From the NCBI GenBank assembly GCA_037103525.1, contig JAZKLR010000615.1:62001-126000 (forward strand): a DNA stretch of 64,000 bases, read 5' to 3'. The stretch is from Ganaspis brasiliensis. Its lineage: Eukaryota > Arthropoda > Insecta > Hymenoptera > Figitidae. A model generated the notes under the pieces. That model was not told the DNA's origin. It searched no databases and worked only from the letters and a program-made list of their open reading frames with translations. How positions within the stretch are numbered: position 1 is the stretch's first letter; the number at the start of each line of letters is the position of its first letter. Both the position numbers and the translations under genes were made by a program. Positions 1 to 8,486 of this stretch are shown piece after piece.

Positions 1-170
1 TTTTTTTTAATAAATATTTCTTTAGCCTGTAAATATCAATATGCAGTTATTGTTTTGCTTTTCCTAGTTATTTTTTTAAAACTCTTTTTTTTTATTATTA
101 TAATTAACTATATTAATTCTTAAAAATTATTTTTCAACTTGTTAACCTATTTTTTAAATTTTTATTAAAG

Positions 171-601
171 GAGTTGAAGGTTGGGTGAAAACACCATTCC
201 GAGATACGCTTCATGACAAAACCGGAAAATTTATGTATATGTGCGGCTCAATTACAGATGGTTTTTATAAACTGGAGGTTAGAATCCAAGATAAGACTGA
301 AGAACTTACGGTAGAAAAAGGAGAACCTATTGAACTGACGGGAAATATGAATTTCAAAAGTAAATATTCACTTATTTTTAAAAAAATTTTAATTAATTAA
401 AATTTTTTGTTTTTATTTATTATTTTTAATTACATTTCAGATAACAGCAGTTTCTTCAACGTCGATTCAACTAAAAATGTCATAAAAATGAAAGGAGAAA
501 AATTGGAACTAAAAAAGCTTCTTAAAGTATCAACAAGAATAGTGAAGAGAATGAATTGCGATGAAATTGATACTTCCAAAGCAAAGAAGCAAAAAAATTA
601 A
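171..601 (+). CDS. OB-fold-like protein gene, copy 1, last two exons (partial)
   Basis: These are the last two exons of a gene whose 5' part lies left of the window. The first exon, 171-359, follows an AG acceptor at 169-170 and ends before GTAAAT. The second, 441-601, follows TTTCAG and ends at TAA. Both junctions are phase 1, as in the gene at 1433-2781. The exon pair encodes a block with GSITDGFYK, then a charged strand and EKGE, which the downstream copy matches as GSITDGFYKIEIRI and EKGEKVEI. The C-terminal tail differs: here it is lysine-rich and ends KAKKQKN. The block looks like the second half of a nucleic-acid-binding OB fold; that is inference from strand pattern, not a firm family match. 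Function is unknown. Confidence 0.6.
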
Positions 602-1432
602 TTAAAAAAACAAAGTTATTACTGTTCAAACAAAATTGTAACTTTTTTTGTAGTTAAAAATAATTTTTTTTTAATTTTGTTCTTGTGAAAACACATTTAA
701 ATATTATTATCGTATTATTATAACTATTTTTTGCTTCATTAATTTGTAATAGTTTATTATGATTTTGTTAACTAAATAAAAGTAAAGTTTACTTGAATTT
801 TTACCTTATTAATTATCTGTTTGTTTTAATAAATTTTTGCTCCTTTATATATGTTTTAATGTAAAAAAAATTAATAAAAAGGTTAATGATCGAAATGTAT
901 ACATTTTATTGCTTTTCAAGTAAGATTTATATTATTTGGATAATTTAAAATGAAAAACTTATCCAATATAGATATAAAATAAATTTTTATTCAAAATACA
1001 AGATAGAATGAAAGTAAAGAAATAAACTTTAACTTACAATTGTTTAAACATTTTGATTTATTGTATTTTTATTTTTAGAAAATAAATTACTCAGATTATT
1101 TATAAAGCATGTTTAAAATTTCCTATAAGTAAATTAATTTAAAACAATTTTATTAAAAAATATTGTTTTTTCATTTTTAAAATAAAAAGAATGAATATGA
1201 GAGACTATATATTTTATTTTCCAAATTAATTATACATTATCCAGTCAGTTACTATAATCTCTTTCGATTTACACATTTTTTCCAATTATTTGAACTTTTT
1301 TCGAAACTATATTTTCAAAAACAAATTATTGAACCTATGATTTACCTAATACAGTTGAATCTCCCTGGTTGTCATGACAATTTATTAACATTTAGAAATG
1401 TCAAAAAGAGAACATTAAAAAATTTTTGAAAA
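602..1432. other. AT-rich spacer between tandem OB-fold-like genes
   Basis: No open frame, RNA gene or clear repeat is visible. The stretch must hold the 3' end of copy 1 (AATAAAAG occurs near 775) and the promoter of copy 2. Confidence 0.5.
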
Positions 1433-2781
1433 ATGTCGAACGATAAAGTAGTCTTAGAAAGCGAACAATCTATAACGCATTTGCTTGAAAATAACGACGA
1501 TCCTCAGAATTCTCAGACTTCGTTTCAAAACGAAAATGATAATAAAGCAGAAAATGAGATAGAAGACATGTTTTCCTCTAATGAAATTTTTGAAAATATT
1601 GAAATTGGAGATGCCAGTGTGTAAGTTAAAAAATCTTGTCTGAATATAAAGTTGTAATTTCTATAATTTATCATTTCTACCAACTTCAAGTATTGTTTTG
1701 TGCAAAAAATTGTTCTCATATTTCTTAACCTATTTTTATTCATTTTTAAACTTTTAGAGAAATCTCAGGCTTTGTGAATAACATTGATAGTGCTAAGACA
1801 GTGACTGGAGGTTTTACCCTTTTTTCCTTTGATATAAATAATTTAACAAAGAAGAAATGCCGGGTTATAGTTTGGGGAAAAGCGTTAGCAGAGAAGATTG
1901 AACGTTTAGCAAAGACAAGAAGCATAATGACTTAATATTTATAAATTAAAAAGTAAATATCATCAAAATTATAATTTAAAAAAATTTGTAGGTGCTTCAT
2001 ATAGATGGAGCATTAGCTCAAAAATATAAGGATAAATCTTTCAATAAAACAAACGTTGATTATCAATTAGTGATAAAACCGAACACGGAAGTAACTGTTT
2101 TATTGGAAAACTATTTTGATTTGGAAAATCCGCAAGATATACCTTCAATTGACTTTGATTACGTCGGCGAAAAAATTGATTGTCAAATTCGTAAGTTTTA
2201 AAAAATTGATTTTCTTTTAGAAAAAAATATATACAGTTAATAAATATTACAAAAAAAATTTTTTCGTTACTTTCAATACTATTAATCTATATTTTAGGAA
2301 TTCAAGGTTATCTGAAAACAGTATTTGCAAGACTTCGGTTTCAAAATAATGATAAACTTATTAATTATGGTGTCGGATCTATTACCGATGGATTCTATAA
2401 AATTGAAATTAGAATTTATGATTTTAATGATCATCATAACTTTGAAAAAGGAGAAAAGGTAGAAATAGTTGGAACTGTTGGCACATATGGTAAATATAAA
2501 ATATAATAAATGATAGTAATACATTAAATAATAATACATAATATAATAGAATAAGATTTAAATAATTTTAATTGTAATGTTCATAATACAATTAATTTTA
2601 TTCTTAAAAATAATTTAAATTAAATTAATAATATTTAACTTAGTAAAAATCATTTTATATCATTGTAGAACAAACAATCTACATTCTCGTAAAAAGCAAT
2701 CAAGAAGTTAAGTCATTGGATGAAGAAAAACTTCCATTTTTGAAATTGTTTGAAGGATATCGACAACCACCACATTCTTAA
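1433..2781 (+). CDS. OB-fold-like protein gene, copy 2, five exons
   Basis: Exons read as 1433-1620, 1758 to about 1932, 1992-2190, 2298-2489 and 2669-2781, with GTAAGT or GTAAAT donors and TAG acceptors. Exon 1 encodes an acidic, Asn/Gln-rich N-terminus. Exon 2 gives a strand pattern with GGFTLFSFDI and RVIVWGKALAEKI, and exon 3 starts VLHIDGALA; this is the layout of an RPA-like single-strand DNA-binding OB fold. Exon 4 repeats the GSITDGFYK block seen at 171-601. Oddly, exon 2 runs into an in-frame TAA at 1933-1935 before any good GT donor; the first donor-like site (AAAAAG/TAAAT, near 1953) lies beyond it. The gene may use a non-canonical donor or be inactive. The RPA-like call is inference; no function is known. 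Confidence 0.55.
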
Positions 2782-3227
2782 GAAAAAAAAAAAATTAATG
2801 GCAGTAGTTTTGCGAATTTATAAGTTTACCAATATTACGTTTTTTAATCATAATTAATAATATATTTTGTTGTTACTTACGTAAATAAAACTCAAGATTT
2901 AATTTATTAACTGCAGTTTGACTTTTACTTTTAAATCTTGTCATGATACAAAATTTAAATTACAGTATTATTACTATTAATATTATTATTATTATTGTTG
3001 TTCCTATTATTATTACGGTTCTTTACTGTATTTATGTCGTTTTTTCAGTAAAGTTTTTAAATTGTTAAAAAAATGTCACTAACATCAGGAATCTGAACTG
3101 TCAAAACCTTGATTTATCAAAAATTGAATTTGTCAAAAGAGTAATATGACAGAAATCTTATTTTTCAGAAAATTCAATTATAAGAAATCTAATTTGTACT
3201 AAATTGCATTAATCGGAAAACTCATTT
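2782..3227. other. AT-rich spacer with short TTA repeats
   Basis: A run of TTA/ATT repeats lies at about 2970-3000. From 3060 on, ATTTATCA-like words start to recur and lead into the duplicated block that follows. No gene is visible. Confidence 0.5.
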
Positions 3228-3745
3228 AACCAAAATTGCATTTACAAAAAACCTGCTTTGACAAAAAAATATAATTTATAAAACAAATTTTATTTATTAG
3301 AAATTTACATTATCAGAAATCTCTTATGTTCAAAAATTCAATTTATCAAAAATCTCATTTATCCAAAATTGCATTTATCAGAAACCTCATTTGTCAGAAA
3401 ATCCAATTATCAGAAATCTAATTCATCCGAAATTTCATTTATCGAAAGTCTAATTTGTCCGAAATTACATTTATCAGAAATCGCATATACAAAAATTCTG
3501 CTTTGACAGAAATATTATTTACCAAAGAAATTTTATTTATCAGAAATTTACATTATCAGAAATCTCTTTTGTTAAAAAATTGAATTTATCAAAACTTACA
3601 TTTAACTAAAATTGCATTTATGAGAAACCTCATTTGACAGAAAATCCAATTATCAGAAATCTAATTCATGCGAAATTTCATTTATCGAAAGTCTAATTTG
3701 TTCGAACTTACATTTATCAGAAATTTAATTTGTCCGAAATCTAAT
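3228..3745 (+). repeat. Two tandem copies of a ~243 bp unit built from ATTTATCAGAAA words
   Basis: The block around 3285-3480 recurs around 3528-3740 at an offset of 243 bp, with the same order of landmarks: CTGCTTTGACA, TTTACATTATCAGAAATCTC, AATCCAATTATCAGAAATC and TTTCATTTATCGAAAGTC. Inside each unit a degenerate word of about 14-17 bp (ATTTATCAGAAATCT) repeats. It resembles the arm sequence of the foldback elements at 4033-5092 and 13803-15010, which use ATTTGTCCGAAATT-type words. Confidence 0.75.
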
Positions 3746-4032
3746 AATTTCAATCTAATAATTTATTCCACTAATATTTTCATTCATTGAAAGTTTTATT
3801 TTTTCAAAATGATTTTCTGACAAAGAAAAAGGTGTCATTAAAATTTGATATAAAAAAGTGAATGAGTCAAGTAAAAATCAGGAAAAAGTCAGGTAATTTT
3901 TTACTTTAATGCGCTGGACATCCTGTGTAATAAAAAAACCTACGTAATGTGGAGGGTAGAAGAGGTCAAAACTATCGAAACTGGTCCAAAAAGCGTTACG
4001 CAGTTTTTGAACAGTCCCTTATTGATGAAATA
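3746..4032. other. Spacer with a possible MITE end
   Basis: No gene is visible. Near 4010-4022 the plus strand reads GAACAGTCCCTTA. Its reverse complement, TAAGGGACTGTTC, resembles the terminal repeat of the TAA-flanked MITE at 18232-18397 (GGGGCTGTTCAAGTATTACG). No left end could be paired with it. Confidence 0.4.
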
Positions 4033-4696
4033 TTTTGGGAACGCACGAATAATGTCAAAAACTCATTACATCGAACTTTGAATTGATAGAAATTTATTAA
4101 ACAGAACTTTCATGAAGTTGAATGTTTATTTTAAAGAATTTGTATTTAATCGATAATGCGAATTAATCCAAAATCTCACTAAATAGAATTTTCAAGTCAT
4201 CGAATTATATTTAATATAAATGTCATTTTAAAGAATTTCTATTTGACCGACTTCTTACATAAAAGAATTATAATGCAACCAATTTTTAATTTAGCAAAAT
4301 TTCCATTTAACAGAATGTTAGCTTATCCGAATCTTTAAGTGACAAAGTCCATTTGGAGGAATTTTTATTTGTCCGAATTTTTATTTACACGAATTTATTT
4401 TTGATAAAATCCTTAAAATACCGAATTTTCATTTGGCTGAAACTGATGTCCGAATAAACATCTGCCAGAAAGATTTTCGTGTGAGTTTGAAAATTAACCA
4501 ATTATAATTTTGTTGATAATTTGTGATAGGTTAATTTTCAAATTCGCGCCAAAATTTTTCTGGACGATATTTATTCGTTCATTTGCAGTTTCAGCCAAAT
4601 GGAAATTCTGTGTTTTAAGGTTCTATTAAAAATGAGTCGTCTAAATAAAAATTCGGATAAATGAAAATTCCGCCAAATGGATATTCTATCACTTGA

Positions 4697-4698
<2 letters not shown>

Positions 4699-4727
<29 letters not shown>
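4699..4727 (+). repeat. TTAG microsatellite
   Basis: About seven TTAG units lie within the right arm of the foldback element and have no counterpart in the left arm, so they expanded after the palindrome formed. The unit is not the TTAGG telomere repeat of insects. Confidence 0.85.
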
Positions 4728-4806
4728 GAGAATTCTGATTAATTCGTACACAATTGAATACAAAATTCCCTAAAATAAACATTCGACTTCATGAAAGTTA
4801 TGTTTA

Positions 4807-5025
4807 GGGGAGCCTGGGGCAAAGGTGCTAACCGGGGTAAAGGTAATAATCATAATATCTTTAGTATTAATATTTATCAAAACTTTCTTCTATACACGAA
4901 TCTTTATTTTTTATCGCAATAAAAATGAATATTCGTGTATAGAAGAAAGTTTTGACAATTATTATTACTAAAGATATTATGATTATTACTTTTACCCCTG
5001 TTAGCACTTTTGCCCCAGTCTCCCC
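4807..5025. mobile_element. 219 bp MITE, GGGGAG termini, TA target duplication
   Basis: The ends are inverted repeats: GGGGAGCCTGGGGCAAAGGT on the left, and on the right the reverse complement of GGGGAGACTGGGGCAAAAGT. TA flanks both sides (4805-4806, 5026-5027). The interior is itself nearly palindromic (ACTTTCTTCTATACACGAAT pairs with ATTCGTGTATAGAAGAAAGT). The insertion interrupts the right arm of a foldback element; in the left arm the matching sequence is continuous, which gives an empty site. The TA duplication fits a Tc1/mariner-like origin, by inference. Confidence 0.85.
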
Positions 5026-5092
5026 TAATGAGTTTCCGATAATTAAAAGTTCAATATAATGAGTTTCGGACCTTATCCATGCGTCCCAATTT

Positions 5093-5984
5093 TTTGGTAT
5101 AAATTAATTGAATATTCGGATTAAATCATAGACTTTAAAAAAAATTTAATTTTTAAATTATTCATTTAAATATCTATTTAATCTTAAAATAAAATGACAT
5201 ATTTAGAAACGATTTTCTGATATTATTTATTTTAAGAGGAAAATATAATCAAATTAACACCAAAGTCAAAAGAAATTTTTGAAGTTTGAATCTTTTCTAA
5301 ACTATTAGGAAATATAAATCATTTAATGATAAAAGAATTTCTTAATATCTGTGATTGAAAATGCTTATTTTTCTATAAAATGTTTCATCCAATGATTGTC
5401 CATGATCTTCATTACTAAGTACACCTAATAAAAATAAGTTAAATGGTTAATAATTGCAGAAATAAATTGTTATTAATTAAATCTATTAATTGAAAATATT
5501 TTGCTTTTTATTAAAAATTTAAGAAATTTAATTAATGTGAACTTATTCAAATTTGTTTTTAATATTTCAATTTTTATAACAATTGTTACTTATGAAAATT
5601 AAAAAATTTAAGTCAAACGTTGAAATTTCTGTTTTTATCATAACCTGAATAATAAGAAAAGTAAATTATTTTTCATAATTGAACAAAATTAGAATTCTAT
5701 CTATATCAGAATTACTGAAAAAATAGAAAATCAACTTTTGAAAATTTTTAATATTAATAAAACAAAAAAATTTAGAAAATGTCTAAAGATTTACCATTTT
5801 TACACCAACACAAAAGATTTTCTCAATATTATATGGATTTGGAAAATTTAAAAATTAAGGTATATATACGAAATCTTAGGCAATTAATTACATAATATAA
5901 TACCTGTAATTTTAATGAGCTCTTCTCATTATAACCCAAGGCAAAAATTCTAAAACAATCTAAACTGTGAATCTACTAACAATA
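5093..5984. other. AT-rich region between foldback element and Helitron gene
   Basis: No coding sequence is visible. The 3' terminus of the Helitron (minus strand, expected CTRR after a small hairpin) should lie here or in the foldback region, but I could not fix it. Confidence 0.4.
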
Positions 5985-7967
5985 TTATGAATTTAATTCC
6001 CTGTAAACATAATTTTTTACATAATCTGTATTTCTTTCACTTCCTAAAAATACTTTTAAAGCATTCCACTTTCGAACACGTGAGCATGCAACGTACAATT
6101 GACCATGATTAAAAACATCTTTTCGCAAATCTATAGCAATTTTCGTAAATGTTTGCCCTTGTGATTTATTTATGGTCATTGCAAAAGATAATTTAATCGG
6201 AAATTGCCTTCGCTTGAAAGTAAATGGATAAACATTTTCACAATAAAGAGTAATTCGATTTATAAACACGATGTCTCCAAATTTATCACCCGTTAAAATC
6301 TTGCAACGCAACAAATTGTTTGTTAGTTCTAAAACGAGCAATCTTGTACCATTGCATAAACCTTCATTGACGCTTAAGTTTCTAATAAGCATTATTACAC
6401 TATTAACTCTTAATCGTAATTCATGAAGAGGAAGACTTGGAGGCGATAAACTATTTAAATATTCAGGTAAAATGGTTTCGCTGAAATTATTGTTGCCATC
6501 ATTTTCAATGGTATCTATGCTCGTGTAAATTTTTTCGGTTGTAGCATCTAACAATTCAACGACTTTATTATTAAGATCATTCACATCAGCGTTTCTTGCA
6601 GATAATATTGCGCATTCAGAAATTTCATTAAATTTATTATCTCTAATTAATTTTCCATAAATTTCATGTACTATATCTGAATTAGCATTTGCAATAATTT
6701 GTTTTGGAATTTTTAAATTGTCATTAATGTCATTCAAAGTACCATTCCCTAAATTTAATAAAAAATTTGAAAATTCAATTTCATCTGGCAAAACCCGCAT
6801 ATTCTTAGTTAAAGAAAATATTTTAAAATATTTCCACAAAAAACTAAACTTAATTGATAGATTAATTATTTCGCTTCTAGTTCCATTCTCTTTTATAGGT
6901 AAAAGTTGTCGAAAATCTCCTCCTAAAACAACAATTTTTCCACCAAATGGTATGTCATTTTTCATAACATCGCGCAAAGTTCGATCCATTACTTCTAAAG
7001 CATATCGCGGAGCCATAGGTGCTTCATCCCAAATAAATACATCAATATTTTTTAAATACTGACCTTCCTTTGATTGAACTTTAATATTTGACGTAGAATC
7101 ACAAAATAAAGGAACAGGCAAGCCGAATGTTTTATGAACAGTTTTTCCGTTTGGGAGAAGAGTTGCCGCTATTCCTGTAAAAGCCATTGCACATACCTGC
7201 TTTTCTTTGCTCTTTAATAAATGCCACAATGTAGTATATACAAAAGTTTTTCCAGATCCTCCTGGTCCGTCAACATAAAAGCATGTACATTTTGATATTC
7301 CATCACTATTTACTGCAGTCAAGATTGTTGAAACAATTTCTTTTTGGTCTTCGTTAAGTTTTTCAAACTGTTCTAAACCAATTCTTGTAGAAACTTCACT
7401 TGATATACCATTATCATTTACTTCAGTAAAATCTGTAATTTCGGGCATTCCTGAAAAATTAGATATGCTCCATCCCTCTAATAGTAACCTTGAATTTAAT
7501 TCTGCATATGCTTTATTTTCACCTTGTATTGGACCAAATTTTCTCACATAATCTTCTGACATTGGTTCTTTAAATTCTTCCCACAATTGGTTAGGATGTA
7601 GTGGATTACAATGTATTAGAATACGAATAAACAGTCTACGAAGACTCTGCGGCATCATCCAAACTGTAGCTTCTTGCAAGGCTCGTTTCCATTCATCATC
7701 ATTTTCAATGAGACCTCGTTCTATACAAGCCTCAGTAAACGTTTGAAGAATTTCATTATTAACAGTTCGTAAATCTTCAAAACTCTTTGCACCTTTTACT
7801 GATAATAGTAATAGCCTTAAATGAAACAACTCAACTTGTGATGGATTAACAGAATACATTCTTCCTATAACTTTAAATTTGCTTTTACGTGGTTGCCATT
7901 GAGATACGGTTTTACCATCCCACACAGCACCAGAAATTCCCTGAATTTCCCCTGAATATTGGTCCAC
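5985..7967 (-). CDS. Helitron PIF1-like helicase half of RepHel
   Basis: This is the SF1B helicase part of a rolling-circle transposase; it would unwind DNA during Helitron transposition. The 660-codon frame has Walker A GPGGSGKT at residues 234-241, Walker B in VFIWDEAPM, the GGDFRQLLPI motif, then near the C-terminus TINKSQGQTF and LYVACSRV (motifs V/VI). The upstream stretch KVIGRMY...LRLLLL...GAKSFEDLRTV is the typical link between Rep and helicase. The first ~17 residues, including the start Met, are encoded by the inserted MITE (7919-8486) and are not native, so this is the downstream half of a broken gene. It has no frameshift or stop of its own. It is not a cellular PIF1, because it continues the Helitron Rep. 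Confidence 0.9.
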   Translation of the reverse strand: MDQYSGEIQGISGAVWDGKTVSQWQPRKSKFKVIGRMYSVNPSQVELFHLRLLLLSVKGAKSFEDLRTVNNEILQTFTEACIERGLIENDDEWKRALQEATVWMMPQSLRRLFIRILIHCNPLHPNQLWEEFKEPMSEDYVRKFGPIQGENKAYAELNSRLLLEGWSISNFSGMPEITDFTEVNDNGISSEVSTRIGLEQFEKLNEDQKEIVSTILTAVNSDGISKCTCFYVDGPGGSGKTFVYTTLWHLLKSKEKQVCAMAFTGIAATLLPNGKTVHKTFGLPVPLFCDSTSNIKVQSKEGQYLKNIDVFIWDEAPMAPRYALEVMDRTLRDVMKNDIPFGGKIVVLGGDFRQLLPIKENGTRSEIINLSIKFSFLWKYFKIFSLTKNMRVLPDEIEFSNFLLNLGNGTLNDINDNLKIPKQIIANANSDIVHEIYGKLIRDNKFNEISECAILSARNADVNDLNNKVVELLDATTEKIYTSIDTIENDGNNNFSETILPEYLNSLSPPSLPLHELRLRVNSVIMLIRNLSVNEGLCNGTRLLVLELTNNLLRCKILTGDKFGDIVFINRITLYCENVYPFTFKRRQFPIKLSFAMTINKSQGQTFTKIAIDLRKDVFNHGQLYVACSRVRKWNALKVFLGSERNTDYVKNYVYRELNS

Positions 7968-8486
7968 ATTTCCCGAATATTCGAACCTAATATTCAGGGA
8001 AGTTTCGTGGAAGCATCAAAATGTCCGCCATAAAGAATATTGGACGCTAAATTTCCCTGAAAATGTATTTCTTATTTTCAGGGAATTTCCGCATCTAATA
8101 TTCCTAGAATATTCAGGGAAAGTTAAAAAAAATTTCCAAAATTTTTTTGATCTGGTAATTGATAAAAATTGTATGTCATATTTGGCACCCATAGGATTCT
8201 AGAACATTAAAAACTACTGCGCAGCCGTAAGTGTCACAGAAACCAAGTTCGACCATTGCGCATCATGTACAGAAGATTTACGAATACTGTGAATATTGAA
8301 GGAATATTAGATGCGGAAATTCCCTGAAAATTAGAAATACATTTTCAGGGAAATTTAGCGTCCAATATTCTTTATGGCGGACATTTTGATGCTTCCACGA
8401 AACTTCCCTGAATATTAGGTTCGAATATTCGGGAAATGTGGACCAATATTCAGGCGAAATTCAGGGAATTTCTGGTGCTGTGTGGG
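7919..8486. mobile_element. 568 bp MITE in the Helitron gene, CCC termini, AT target duplication
   Basis: The termini are perfect inverted repeats (CCCACACAGCACCAGAAATT on the left), and the pairing continues for about 190 bp per arm. AT flanks both sides (7917-7918, 8487-8488). The arms carry repeated words of the type TTCAGGGAAATTT, GAATATTC and TTCCCTGAAAAT, and the central ~200 bp is unique. Element plus one AT copy is 570 bp, exactly 190 codons. Removing it joins Asn (AAT) to GGT AAA in the Helitron frame, giving KINGKTVS. The termini resemble the CCCTCACAGCACC end of the element at 15815-22035. Confidence 0.9.

Larger units (their letters stand above)
4033..5092. repeat. Foldback element with ~500 bp arms
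   Basis: The left arm, about 4033-4505, is the imperfect reverse complement of the right arm, about 4520-5092. Paired landmarks include ACTTTCATGAAGTTGAATGT (4105) with ACATTCGACTTCATGAAAGT (4779), and the outermost ACTCATTACATCGAACTTT (4061) with AAAGTTCAATATAATGAGT (5046). The arms carry ATTTGTCCGAATTT-type words. The right arm also holds a TTAG microsatellite and a nested 219 bp MITE that is absent from the left arm. No protein is encoded. Confidence 0.75.

Noticed and set aside
4699..4727. Telomeric repeat
   Set aside because: The unit is TTAG, not TTAGG, and the run is short and inside a foldback arm.
5985..7967. A cellular PIF1 helicase gene
   Set aside because: It continues the Helitron Rep once the MITE is removed, and its first residues come from the MITE.
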